In this document: one piece after another, positions 27,962 through 36,496 of the stretch
Layout: each line of letters starts with the position of its first letter
Position numbering within the stretch: position 1 is the first letter of the stretch
Assembly (NCBI GenBank): GCA_910585155.1
Contig: CAJUEC010000011.1
Span: 9,691-73,690 of the forward strand
Reading direction: 5' to 3'
Length of the DNA: 64,000 nt
Source: an uncultured Oscillospiraceae bacterium
GTDB taxonomy: Bacteria; Bacillota; Clostridia; Oscillospirales; Oscillospiraceae
Notes under the pieces: model-generated
Database searches by the model: none
Told to the model about the DNA's origin: nothing
Seen by the model: the letters and a program-made list of their open reading frames with translations, nothing else
Position numbers and translations under genes: made by a program

Positions 27962-28671
27962 GCTGCTACTACAACGGCGCAGGCCAGCGCTTCCGCCTGC
28001 CGGAGCGCCTCCTGGAGCCCCCGGACTGCTGGGCCCAGGAGGCGCCGGACGCCGCCCCGGACCTGACCTTTGACCCGGAGGGGCACGTATACCGGCTGGA
28101 CGGCAGGCGGGTCCCCAGCGTCACCCAGCTCACCCGCATTTTCAGCGCCGACCCCGTCCAAAAGGGCGGCCCGGCGGAGCTGGCCACCCAGGCCGCCGCC
28201 GAACGGGGCGTCATCCTGCACGGCTACATCGAGCACCGCCTGCGGGGCGGGGACCGGGAGAGCTGCGAGCTGCCCGGCGGCTATTGGCGCTACGCGGATG
28301 GGGTCGATCTGTTCCTGGCGGAGCACACGCTGGAGCCCATGCTGGTGGAGGCCCCGCTGCACGGGGAGGCGGAGGGGGTTCAGTTTGCGGGCACGCCGGA
28401 CTGCGTGGGCCTGTTTGACGGCGTGCTCAGCGTCCTGGACTGGAATTTTTCCTCCCAGGTGCAGAAGACCCGGGTGGGGGCCCAGCTCAACGGCTATCTG
28501 TCCCTCTGCCTGTGCAATGACATATTTCCCGGCGCGCTGTACTGCGTCCAGTTCCTGCCGGACGGCACGTACCGTCTCTACCCCGCCGGAACGCTGGCGG
28601 ACAGCTTTTACCTGTGCCTGAGCGTCTATCGGGAAATCCACAAGCGGCACCCCAGGGGTGGGATCGCGTGA
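27958..28671 (+). CDS. PD-(D/E)XK nuclease-fold protein with altered active site
   Basis: 237 residues resembling phage/RecB-like PD-(D/E)XK exonucleases: VPSVTQLTRIF near residue 52, RGVILHGYIEH, FAGTPDCVGLFDGVLSVLDWNFSSQ and a trailing QLNGYLSL. In active relatives the D-x-K triad reads LDWKTS; here the lysine position is Asn (LDWN), so catalysis may be lost or altered. GGGGGAGG precedes ATG 27958 and it overlaps the mini-ORF. Isolated from other phage genes, so it may be a remnant or a domesticated copy. Confidence 0.7.
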   Translation: MSCYYNGAGQRFRLPERLLEPPDCWAQEAPDAAPDLTFDPEGHVYRLDGRRVPSVTQLTRIFSADPVQKGGPAELATQAAAERGVILHGYIEHRLRGGDRESCELPGGYWRYADGVDLFLAEHTLEPMLVEAPLHGEAEGVQFAGTPDCVGLFDGVLSVLDWNFSSQVQKTRVGAQLNGYLSLCLCNDIFPGALYCVQFLPDGTYRLYPAGTLADSFYLCLSVYREIHKRHPRGGIA

Positions 28672-28692
28672 CCCCCATGGCGCACCCCCGGC

Positions 28693-30588
28693 TCACAGGC
28701 CGGTCCCCACCAGCGTGGCCGAGTTCATGCACATGCACAGGGTCACCAAAACGCCGTTGATGATGCCGCCGATGTATGGATTCCGGGTGCGCTTATAGAT
28801 GGCGCGGGTGATATAGGGCGTGACAAACAGGATGAGAACGCTGGTGTGGAGCCAAGTGGGAATCCGGGCCAGCGCCCCGGCGCCCCACAGCTGATACCCG
28901 CTGGTGAAAAACACGGCGTATTGGAGCACGATGATCGTCAGCGGGGACAGGCTGTTGAGCAGGGCCTGGAGGAACAGGCTGACGCCCTCGTTTTTGCCCA
29001 GGGCGTCGCTGTAGCCCTGCACGTTTATGGCAATGGAGTTTGCGATGTAGAACAGGAGAAACAGCGGCAGGAAGGGCAGCGCCGGGGCAATCTTCTGGGC
29101 GGTAAACGCCTTGACCGACCACTGCCAGAAGCGGAAATCCGTTTGGAAAAAGTAGTCGGACAAAAAGACGATTCCCCAGGCGGAAACAATGGTTGCGGCG
29201 GCGATGCCGATGGTCTTGAGCACCGCCCTGCGGGGGAGAATCAGACCGGCCTCCCGAAGGTCCACCCCCCTTTTCCTGGCGTAGCCGAACCACCAGGCCA
29301 GCAGGGTGAGGGCGATGACAACGCCGTTGACGGCGGCCCAGCCCGCTATGCACAGGGTGTTCTTCTGCCTCCAAATGGGGTCAATGCGGCTGTACATGGT
29401 GCTGTTCATGATGCCCCAGATGATGAAGACGGAGCACAGTATTTTTACGGCCGAGGTGGACAGCGACCACACCAGATCCGTCCTTCCTCCGCCGGTGCGC
29501 ATGACGGCCTGGGCCTTCAGCTCCCCAAACGCGGAGGTGTCCAGCAGGGCAATGGCGAAAAACGCCAGGAACATCCAGAAGCCGATGAGGCCCAGGGCAC
29601 CGAACGCGGACTTGACCGGCCAGCTCTGGCTGCGGGGGGAGAGGGCGCTGGCGCCGGAGGGGAAGCGGCTCTCCAGGAAGGCCGCCCCGTCCGCCACAGC
29701 GTCGGCGGACAGCCACGTGGAGGCATGGATGGTGGAGGGCTGGTAGATGACGCGAACCGCCTCCTTCCCGTCCACCGTCTCCGTATAGAACTTCCCGGCC
29801 TCCACCGCGGCGCCGTCAAAGGCATCCGGGCCCTGCCCAAAGGTGACAAAGCTCTTGGCCATGGGGGTGCTGAGATACTCGCGGGTGGCGGAGACGGGCT
29901 GGGCCCCCTCCTTCACGGTGAAGAAGTAGTCGTCATAGCGGCCGGCAATCAGCGCCACATCCCGGCTGCCGTAGATGTTGTTGTATGCCCCGCCGCTGGT
30001 CGTCTTGACGCCAAAGATATCCGTGTTCCCGTTTGCGGTGTCCATGACGACCGGATCATACGAAATCAGGATGCAGGCCCGGATCAGGCCGGCGCCCCTC
30101 TCGTTGTCCAGCGCCACGGCCTTGCTGCACGCGTTGGCCCCCGCGGAATGGCCGCTGATGATGACGGCGTCCGAATCCACATAGGGCAGGGTGGATACGT
30201 AGAAGGCGGCATCGTACATGCCGTTTCCCCCGTCATAGGCCCGCACATTGTCCAAATCCTCCGAGTTTCCGTGGGAGTACATGTCGTAGGCCAGCACCAC
30301 ATAGCCCCGGCGGGCATATTCCACCGCGAAGGCGTCGCCGTTCTCCTTGCTGTTGTACCAGCCGTGGGCATAGACCACAGCGGGGGCCGGCGCGTCACTG
30401 GCGGCGTTCGGAGGAATGTACAGCTTGGCGCTCATGGTGTGGCCGGATATGCTCTCCAACGTCAGGGTCTTGACCTTCACCCTCCCACCGTCCGTCTGGA
30501 CCCAATTGGTGACGGCCATGCTCAGAAGCATCAGCGCCAATGAAACCAGCAGCATCCGCTTCGCCTTGTCCCGCAGCCATGCAAACAT
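28693..30588 (-). CDS. Membrane protein with extracytoplasmic alpha/beta-hydrolase domain
   Basis: 631 residues. One N-terminal helix (about 12-30), an alpha/beta hydrolase domain (about 50-330) with oxyanion-side VVYAHGWYNSKENG, nucleophile elbow GHSAG and late His (STIHASTW), then about seven hydrophobic segments (350-625). The hydrolase lies outside if the first helix is in-out. It is likely an esterase or lipase-like enzyme; what the membrane half does is unknown. I start at ATG 30588, six nt after GGGAG; ATG 30591 immediately before is equally readable. It follows glycerate kinase by 40 bp on the same strand. Confidence 0.8.
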   Translation of the reverse strand: MFAWLRDKAKRMLLVSLALMLLSMAVTNWVQTDGGRVKVKTLTLESISGHTMSAKLYIPPNAASDAPAPAVVYAHGWYNSKENGDAFAVEYARRGYVVLAYDMYSHGNSEDLDNVRAYDGGNGMYDAAFYVSTLPYVDSDAVIISGHSAGANACSKAVALDNERGAGLIRACILISYDPVVMDTANGNTDIFGVKTTSGGAYNNIYGSRDVALIAGRYDDYFFTVKEGAQPVSATREYLSTPMAKSFVTFGQGPDAFDGAAVEAGKFYTETVDGKEAVRVIYQPSTIHASTWLSADAVADGAAFLESRFPSGASALSPRSQSWPVKSAFGALGLIGFWMFLAFFAIALLDTSAFGELKAQAVMRTGGGRTDLVWSLSTSAVKILCSVFIIWGIMNSTMYSRIDPIWRQKNTLCIAGWAAVNGVVIALTLLAWWFGYARKRGVDLREAGLILPRRAVLKTIGIAAATIVSAWGIVFLSDYFFQTDFRFWQWSVKAFTAQKIAPALPFLPLFLLFYIANSIAINVQGYSDALGKNEGVSLFLQALLNSLSPLTIIVLQYAVFFTSGYQLWGAGALARIPTWLHTSVLILFVTPYITRAIYKRTRNPYIGGIINGVLVTLCMCMNSATLVGTGL

Positions 30589-30628
30589 CATGTTCTCCCT
30601 CTTTCTGTTAAATTTGATTTCAAAACGG

Positions 30629-31774
30629 TCACCTCCCCAGGCGGCCTCTGAGCGCCGGCAGGGAGACAAGCCCCCGGGCCGTACCCTCAAGCAGCTCCCC
30701 CGCCCGGCGCATGGACTCATCCAGGGACAGCCTGCCGTCGGAGATGGGCACGATGGCGTCCAGGCCGTGGCGGTACATCACCTCCGCCCCCTGGCCCAGA
30801 CAGCCCACCACGGCCACCACCGGGATGTCCCGGATCCGCTTGGTCCGGCGGGTCACGCCGTAGGGCACCTTGCCGCAGGCAGACTGAAAATCAATCCGCC
30901 CCTCCCCGGTGACCACCAAGTCGGCGTCGGCCACCGCCTGGTCAAAGCCGATCATGTCCAAAATCGTATCCACGCCGGAGCGGACCTGCGCGCCGCAGAA
31001 GGCCATCAGCCCCGCGCCCAGCCCGCCGGCGGCCCCCGCGCCGGGGCGCTGAGCCACATCCGCCCCCAGCTGACAGGCCAGCAGCCGCCCATAGTGCCGC
31101 AATGCCGCGTCCAGCTCCCGCACCTCCTGGGGCCCGGCCCCCTTCTGGGGGCCATACACCGCCGCCGCCCCCGTGGGGCCGCACAGCACATTGTCCACGT
31201 CGCTGGCCACCATGAAGCTGCACCCGGGGAGCCGGGGGTCCATGCGGGCGCAGTCAATGCGGGCCAGGCGGATCAGGGGACCGCCCCCCATCGGCAGGGG
31301 CTGCCCGGCGTCATCCAGCAGCTCCGCCCCCAGCGCCCGGGCCATGCCGGAGCCGCCGTCGGTGGTGGCGCTGCCCCCCACGCCTACAATAAATTTCCGG
31401 CAGCCCCGGTCCATCGCCCGGCGGATCAGCTCGCCGGTGCCGTAAGTAGAGGCGGACAGGGGGGCCAGCTCCCCCGGGCCCAGCAAAAGCAGGCCGCTGG
31501 CCTGGGCCATTTCGATCACGGCGGAGCCGTCGGGGAGGACGCAGTACTGCGCCGTGATCTCCCGCCCCAGCGGGTCGTGGACCAGGGCCGGGCACAGCGC
31601 TCCATTCGCGGCAATGGCAAACGCCTCCACAGTCCCCTCCCCTCCGTCCGCAATGGGCAGGCACACCAGCTCCGCGCCGGGCACCGCCTGGGCCAGCCCA
31701 GCGGCAATCCGCTCCACCACCCGGGCGGAGGAGAGACTGCCTTTAAAAGAGTCTGCGGCAATGACAATTTTCAT
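30629..31774 (-). CDS. Glycerate kinase
   Basis: GlxK/GarK-type glycerate 2-kinase, 381 residues (usual length). Visible family motifs: IVIAADSFKGSLSS at the N-terminus, PIADGGEGTVEA, GVGGSATTDGGSGMA, and the C-terminal TGEGRIDFQS with KVPYGV. Converts D-glycerate to 2-phosphoglycerate with ATP, linking glucarate/glycerate breakdown to glycolysis. ATG 31774 is chosen as it begins the conserved sequence, but no strong ribosome site is visible. The CdaR-type regulator gene lies 112 bp upstream on the same strand and is its expected controller. Confidence 0.95.
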   Translation of the reverse strand: MKIVIAADSFKGSLSSARVVERIAAGLAQAVPGAELVCLPIADGGEGTVEAFAIAANGALCPALVHDPLGREITAQYCVLPDGSAVIEMAQASGLLLLGPGELAPLSASTYGTGELIRRAMDRGCRKFIVGVGGSATTDGGSGMARALGAELLDDAGQPLPMGGGPLIRLARIDCARMDPRLPGCSFMVASDVDNVLCGPTGAAAVYGPQKGAGPQEVRELDAALRHYGRLLACQLGADVAQRPGAGAAGGLGAGLMAFCGAQVRSGVDTILDMIGFDQAVADADLVVTGEGRIDFQSACGKVPYGVTRRTKRIRDIPVVAVVGCLGQGAEVMYRHGLDAIVPISDGRLSLDESMRRAGELLEGTARGLVSLPALRGRLGR

Positions 31775-31797
31775 AGATTCCAATCACCGTCTCAAGC

Positions 31798-31866
31798 TTT
31801 GTTGTATATTTTGTAGGTTTATCATAGCAAATTCCCGCTAAATTGGATATGTTATACAAACCAAAA
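31798..31866 (-). promoter_or_regulatory. Possible operator region before glycerate kinase
   Basis: TTGTATA and TATACAA half-sites face each other across an AT-rich stretch with a -10-like TATGAT on the minus strand. A CdaR site is likely here by context only. Confidence 0.35.
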
Positions 31867-31886
31867 AGACAGCCGGGAAATTGACC

Positions 31887-33038
31887 TCAGAGCCAATTCC
31901 CCAGCCGCTCCTCCTCCAAAAAGGCCAGCGCCAGGCAGTAGAGCGCCCCGCCCTGGTAGGTCCTGGGGTTGATTCCGGTCAGGCCGGACAGCTTATTCAG
32001 CTTGTACTGAAGCGTGTTTTTGTGGAGGAACAGCCGCTCCGCCGCCTGCTGAATGGAGCCGTTGCAGGCGTAAAACACCTTGAGCATCTGGGTGTAGCCC
32101 TCCCGCTCCTCCGGGGTGCAGTTCTGGAAGGTCCGCTCCACATACTCCGCGCGGAGCGCCGCTGGGATCTCGTGAACCAGGATCTCCAGCCGCAGCTCCC
32201 TGTAGAAAATGGGCCTGTGCTCCGGGTGGGATACGCTGCCGTAGAGGGCCTTCTCCGCCCGCTGGCAGGCCAGGGGCATATCCCCCCCGGCGGCGGCCCG
32301 GGAGTCCAGCCCAGCCGCCAGCTCCACCCCCGGCTCCTGCCGTGCCCCAGCCTGAAAAGCCTCCACCGCGTTCAGCAGCCGCCTGTCCCCCCAGTCGGGC
32401 AGCAGGCAGATGAGCTTTTTCCCGCTGCATATCACCAGGGCCTGGGGATATGCGCTCACCGCCCGGCGCAGGGCCTTTTCCGTCCGCTCCAGCAGGCGCT
32501 GCCACTCCAGCGTGTCGTCCACGTCAGTCAGGGGCAGCAGCATCACCGCCCGGCGGGGCAGGCGCACGTCAATATCCAGGGAGAGCCCCCGGCGGACAAA
32601 GGCCTCCTGCCCGGCGGCGGCGGGGTCCAGCACCCACTCCTGGATATAGCCGGTGCGCAGATTCTTTTTCAGCCGCTTCTGCTCCTTTAGATAATCATCC
32701 AGCAGAAGAATCTCCGTCATTTTTTTGATGATGCGGCCATGCTCCCTGATGACCTCATAGTCGCCGGTGATGCCGATGGCGCCGATGTACCTGCCGTCCA
32801 TCTCCACAGGGAAATTGACCCCCTGGCGGCTGCCGGGGTACTCGTCATCCGAGTTGATGATCAGCACCTCAAGGTGCTCCTCCATCAGCTTCTGGCTGCC
32901 CTCATGGACGGTTCCGATGCGCTTTTCGTCGGTGCTGGCGATGACCACGCCGTTTTCATCCATCAGATTGATGCTCTGGCGAATGATGTCGCTCAGCTCA
33001 GTGACGATACGCATGGCGGTTGAATGACTGATGCGCAT
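31887..33038 (-). CDS. cdaR: CdaR-family sugar-diacid/glycerate regulator
   Basis: Transcription activator of 383 residues with N-terminal sugar-diacid recognition domain (about 1-135: IIRQSINLMDENGVVIAS, GRYIGAIGITGD) and a C-terminal PucR-type HTH (LKVFYACNGSIQQAAERLFLHKNTLQYKLNKL). In E. coli CdaR responds to glycerate and turns on garK-type genes; the adjacent glycerate kinase gene supports the same role. ATG 33038 follows GGGAGG. An inverted TATCA/TGATA pair lies in its upstream region. Confidence 0.92.
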   Translation of the reverse strand: MRISHSTAMRIVTELSDIIRQSINLMDENGVVIASTDEKRIGTVHEGSQKLMEEHLEVLIINSDDEYPGSRQGVNFPVEMDGRYIGAIGITGDYEVIREHGRIIKKMTEILLLDDYLKEQKRLKKNLRTGYIQEWVLDPAAAGQEAFVRRGLSLDIDVRLPRRAVMLLPLTDVDDTLEWQRLLERTEKALRRAVSAYPQALVICSGKKLICLLPDWGDRRLLNAVEAFQAGARQEPGVELAAGLDSRAAAGGDMPLACQRAEKALYGSVSHPEHRPIFYRELRLEILVHEIPAALRAEYVERTFQNCTPEEREGYTQMLKVFYACNGSIQQAAERLFLHKNTLQYKLNKLSGLTGINPRTYQGGALYCLALAFLEEERLGNWL

Positions 33039-33211
33039 ATGCCCTCCCTTCCCCGCGCGGCCCTTCCGAAGCGTATCAAAGACCCCGCCGGACGCCTGAT
33101 ACTTTTAGTTTACCATACCCTGTTCCATTCCCTATATGTTACTCATAACAAAATTTAGGCCCGCTTTTCGGTGGAACATGACAAAAACATCCACCTGAAG
33201 TCCTCTGGAGC

Positions 33212-33832
33212 TTAGGAGCGCCGCGGTTCCCCCGCTTGTTCAAGCTGGGACGCCTTCGCGTAAAAGGACGAAACCGGCATGGCACAGGCGGCCGCAGCCT
33301 CCCGCAGCGTCAGTTTTCCCCCGCGCCAGTCGTGATGCAGCTGATCAAAATTCTTTGGCACCGGCTTGGGCGGGCGGCCGAATTTCACCCCCCGGGCCTT
33401 CGCCGCCGCAATCCCCTCCGCCTGCCGCTGCCGGATATTTGTACGCTCGTTCTCCGCCACAAAGGACAGCACCTGCAATACAATGTCACTGAGAAAGGTA
33501 CCCATCAGGTCCTTCCCCCGGCGGGTGTCCAGCAGCGGCATGTCCAGCACCACCACATCAATGCCCTTTTCCTTGGTGAGCATCCTCCACTGATCCAGAA
33601 TCTCCCCGTAGTTCCGGCCCAGCCGGTCAATGCTCTTGATGTAGAGCAGGTCCTCCGGCTTCAGCCTTCGGATCAGCTTTTTATACTGGGGGCGCTCAAA
33701 ATCCTTCCCGGACTGCCTCTCCACAAAAAGGTTTTTTTCCGGGATCGGCAGCCCATGCATGGCGATCCGCTGGCGATCCTCATTTTGGTCAACCGTGGAC
33801 ACTCTAATATATCCATAGATGTTTTTGTTCAC
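33212..33832 (-). CDS. Serine recombinase (resolvase/invertase family)
   Basis: 206 residues. Catalytic Ser12 in YGYIRVSTVDQNEDRQ, helper motif IKSIDRLGRNYGEIL, and the E-helix segment AENERTNIRQRQAEGIAAAKARGVKFGRP, followed by a short C-terminal HTH (KLTLREAAAACAMPVSSFYAKAS). Small resolvase size, so it cuts and rejoins at short sites rather than acting as a large integrase. GTG start with GGGGAGA upstream. No paired inverted sites are evident next to it; either a transposon-derived orphan or a housekeeping-type invertase. Confidence 0.92.
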   Translation of the reverse strand: MNKNIYGYIRVSTVDQNEDRQRIAMHGLPIPEKNLFVERQSGKDFERPQYKKLIRRLKPEDLLYIKSIDRLGRNYGEILDQWRMLTKEKGIDVVVLDMPLLDTRRGKDLMGTFLSDIVLQVLSFVAENERTNIRQRQAEGIAAAKARGVKFGRPPKPVPKNFDQLHHDWRGGKLTLREAAAACAMPVSSFYAKASQLEQAGEPRRS

Positions 33833-33934
33833 TAAAAATCTCCCCTTTTGTAATTTTCACCAGTGATTGTACCAAAAATATGAAAAGATGTTCCCAGTGA
33901 TCTGGCCCGCCGCACCCCTGATTTCCTCTCAGCA

Positions 33935-33977
33935 AAAGAGGGTCCGCCCATGCCGCATGGCGTGAGCGGACCTCTTT
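33935..33977. terminator. Hairpin between recombinase and TIR gene
   Basis: AAAGAGG-TCCGC type stem with matching GCGGACCTCTTT right arm; one bulge. Ends in CTCTTT on plus and CTCTTTT on minus, so it could insulate both sides. Confidence 0.5.
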
Positions 33978-34045
33978 GGTCTTCTTCCAGGTGAACGGCC
34001 CAAATTTTCAAAACAAGCTCTAGCATTTTTGGTCGAAACGTGCTA

Positions 34046-34051
34046 TACTTT
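34046..34051 (+). promoter_or_regulatory. -10 element before TIR gene
   Basis: TATACT with a weak -35 (TAGCAT) 17 nt upstream, about 110 nt before the TIR start codon. Confidence 0.4.
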
Positions 34052-34162
34052 CTGCATCTGAGCCTGCACAGCTCAATGTAAAGCAGAAATCGAAATGCTG
34101 GCGCTTTCCCATCCGAGCTCTCCCGCCGTGCCAGCAGCCCAACACGGAAGGAAGGGATTTCC

Positions 34163-34702
34163 TTGATTTACAACAGCGGAAACTATGTCAGCAACACCGG
34201 GACCATCGGCAGGGTCACGCAGCAACAGGGGGCCCCGGCCCAGTCCATCCCCGTGCCCGGCGCTGGCGCCGCCCCGCCCGCCGGCGAAGCCCGGTACGAC
34301 GTGGCCCTCTCCTACGCCGGCGAGCAGGAGCGGCTTGTCTCCCGGGTGGCGAAGCTTCTGGAGGCGGAGGGCCTCCGGGTCTTTTTCGCCCCGTACCGGG
34401 ACGACGTCTTTATCGGCGAGGACATGTACGCCAGATTTTATCAGATTTACCGGTACCAGAGCCGCTATGTGGCCGCCTTTGTCACCGCGGACTATCTGCG
34501 CAAGGAGATCACCATGCACGAGGCCGCCACCGCCATGCTCCGCCGGCGGGATGAGGGGCGCAGCTGCCTGATCCCCATCTATTTTGGCGGCGCCTCCCTG
34601 CCCAACCTGGACCCGGACATCAATTACATCCCCGCAGACAGCCTGCGGGAAGTGGAGATTGCCGACAAAATCCGCAGCGTGGTCCGCAGCCTGGACCGAT
34701 AA
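34163..34702 (+). CDS. TIR-domain protein with N-terminal glycine/asparagine motif
   Basis: 179 residues. After a 40-residue N-terminal part (YNSGNYVSNTGTIGRVTQQQ then a Pro/Ala linker) comes a TIR domain: YDVALSYAGEQERLVSRVA, VFFAPYRDDVFIGEDMYARF, SRYVAAFVTADYLRKEITMHEAATAM (Glu in the usual catalytic position), CLIPIYFGG. Prokaryotic TIR domains are typically NAD-consuming effectors or signal makers in antiphage systems. TTG start is supported by GGAAGGAAGG upstream. The N-terminal motif recurs in the next large protein (YQGNYVHNTGAIGSIDQSQG), which strongly suggests the two interact or co-assemble through it. A MITE lies 3 bp after its stop. Confidence 0.85.
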   Translation: MIYNSGNYVSNTGTIGRVTQQQGAPAQSIPVPGAGAAPPAGEARYDVALSYAGEQERLVSRVAKLLEAEGLRVFFAPYRDDVFIGEDMYARFYQIYRYQSRYVAAFVTADYLRKEITMHEAATAMLRRRDEGRSCLIPIYFGGASLPNLDPDINYIPADSLREVEIADKIRSVVRSLDR

Positions 34703-34705
34703 CTT

Positions 34706-34844
34706 AGAGGCTGCACCAATAGCCAAGTACGCAGACTTGCGAGGAAAAATTGCCGCAGACGCATTGAATCAGTGTTTTCTTGGCGCAGCCTGGCGGCAAT
34801 TTAGGCCGCAGGGATGTGCGCTGAGGTCTATTGGTACAGCTTCT
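34706..34844. mobile_element. MITE-like element, copy 2 (inverted)
   Basis: 139 bp, inverted with respect to copy 1. Right end CTATTGGTACAGCTTCT is perfect; the left end has two changes (AGAGGCTGCACCAATAG). Both subterminal blocks match copy 1; the middle differs. It splits the TIR gene from its downstream partner. Confidence 0.75.
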
Positions 34845-34877
34845 TACTAATACAGACCCGATGGGAGGCGGCGCCAG

Positions 34878-36476
34878 ATGAGCACCCCGGAAATCCCTCA
34901 GACCCCCGCGCAGGAGACCCCCCACCCCCCTGAGACCGCCCAGGGCCCGGCCCAGGAGGCCCCCGCAGCCCCGGGCCGGTCGGCCTCTGAGCCCCGCTCG
35001 GGGCAGGACCCGCTCCAGGACATTCTCCGCGGCCTGAACGAGCTGTTGGACAAGGACCAGCTGAAAAGCACCTATGGGGCGGAGCTCCATCTCCACTACA
35101 ACACCTACCAGGGCAACTATGTGCACAACACCGGGGCCATCGGCAGCATTGACCAGAGCCAGGGCGGCGGAGGGGACGCCCCGCTCCCCGTCCCCGCAAA
35201 GGGGCTTGAGGAGCGGGTTCGGGCCTTTTTTCAGCTGGATTGCGGCTTGGACGCCCTGGCCGCCCTCATCACACTGGCCACCTTTCAGCTGGCGCCGGAG
35301 GCCGCCTTTTACGAGGCGGCCCGGAGCCTGCGCACTGTCCTGGCCGCCCAGCTCGGGCTGGAGGAGGCGCGGGCGCCCGCCGGCTTTCAGACGGCTCAGG
35401 CGCTGCTGGCCCCGTTCCCGCTTCAATACGTGGACGACCCGGCCGCTCAGAACCCCGGCGCGCCGGCCCCCCTGTGCCTCACCTTCCGCAGCCCGGAGGA
35501 CCCGCCCCGGATCCGGGCGCAGATCTGGCGGGAATACCCCCAGCTGCGGGGGAGCCTCACCCAATGGCTGCTGGAGCTGCGCCGGCAGACGGCCTCCGCC
35601 GCCAGCCGCAGAATGGGCTACGCCGCCATGCAGGGGCTGGCCTGCTACGCCTCGCTGGACCCGGCCTATGCCCGGGACACCATGGTCCCCTCCCTGGAGC
35701 ACAGCTGCACCGCCCAGGCCGACGTCAAATACCTGACGGTCTTTTCCCATCAGCTCCTGCTGTGGGAGGACAGCCGGGGGCTGGCCGACCTGCTGCTGTG
35801 CCGCTGGTGCGGACGGCACGGCGGCATCCTGTGGCAGGTTCCATACCGCCTCGCCGGCCAGGGCGAGGGTCTGGACTTTCCAACCCGAGTGCCCGACGCC
35901 CTGGAGGCCCACCTGAATCGGGACCTGTCCCAGAGCACCCACTCCTTCCTGGACTGGTACCGGCAGGACAGGGGGTATCTCCTCCGCCCCGCCCACGAGG
36001 ACCAGCAGACCGCGCAGCTGCTGGCGGAGGGGCTCGCCCGCTGCCTGCTCCAGCGCCGGAATACCGACGGCCGCCGCTGCATGGCCATCTACTTCCTCAC
36101 CCTCTTCCGCTGGGACTATCTCACCGACTTTTCCCACCAGCCCAGTCTGGTGTTTCTGCGCGGCCTTCGCCGCACCCAGACCAGGAAGGCGCTGCTCCCC
36201 CTGTTTCAGCTTGTCTGGCGGCAACCAGTGCTGCGAGACACGGCGCGGCAGATTCTGGAGTGCCACATGCGGGAGATCAGCCTGTGCCGCGCGCCATACG
36301 CCTACCTGGAAAAGCCCTTTGTATACCTGGCCTTCACCGACAGAAGCTCCGACTACTACAACACGCGCTCCCTGCTGAAGCAATGCGCCCAGCAGGCGGA
36401 GGTTCAGCCCGTCGCCCAGCATCTGATGGATTTTCTGGAACAGCGGCTGGAGAAAAACCGTGCCAGCAGCACATGA
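34878..36476 (+). CDS. Large helical protein sharing N-terminal motif with TIR protein
   Basis: 532 residues, no family I can name. Residues 1-55 are Pro/Ala-rich and disordered; about 66-94 carries HLHYNTYQGNYVHNTGAIG, close to the TIR protein's N-terminus; residues 110-525 look mostly helical and soluble, with Trp/Leu/Arg-rich repeats of HEAT/TPR-like character (e.g. LTQWLLELRRQTASAASRRMGYAAMQGLACYASLD). No ATPase, protease or nuclease motif is seen. ATG 34878 has GGGAGG upstream. By position and shared motif it is the likely sensor or scaffold of the TIR effector; its stop overlaps an in-frame ATG of the next gene. Confidence 0.7.
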   Translation: MSTPEIPQTPAQETPHPPETAQGPAQEAPAAPGRSASEPRSGQDPLQDILRGLNELLDKDQLKSTYGAELHLHYNTYQGNYVHNTGAIGSIDQSQGGGGDAPLPVPAKGLEERVRAFFQLDCGLDALAALITLATFQLAPEAAFYEAARSLRTVLAAQLGLEEARAPAGFQTAQALLAPFPLQYVDDPAAQNPGAPAPLCLTFRSPEDPPRIRAQIWREYPQLRGSLTQWLLELRRQTASAASRRMGYAAMQGLACYASLDPAYARDTMVPSLEHSCTAQADVKYLTVFSHQLLLWEDSRGLADLLLCRWCGRHGGILWQVPYRLAGQGEGLDFPTRVPDALEAHLNRDLSQSTHSFLDWYRQDRGYLLRPAHEDQQTAQLLAEGLARCLLQRRNTDGRRCMAIYFLTLFRWDYLTDFSHQPSLVFLRGLRRTQTRKALLPLFQLVWRQPVLRDTARQILECHMREISLCRAPYAYLEKPFVYLAFTDRSSDYYNTRSLLKQCAQQAEVQPVAQHLMDFLEQRLEKNRASST

Positions 36477-36496
36477 ACAGGAGGGACTTAAAAACC

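Noticed and set aside
33212..33832. Phase-variable inversion system around the serine recombinase
   Set aside because: I could not find paired inverted crossover sites flanking a promoter or gene next to it.
35240..36470. Long frame leading into the SPFH-like gene that could suggest a 727-residue fusion
   Set aside because: Its first 400 residues overlap the 532-residue protein in another frame and are Pro/Gly/Arg-rich shadow; real coding starts at 36473 or 36497.
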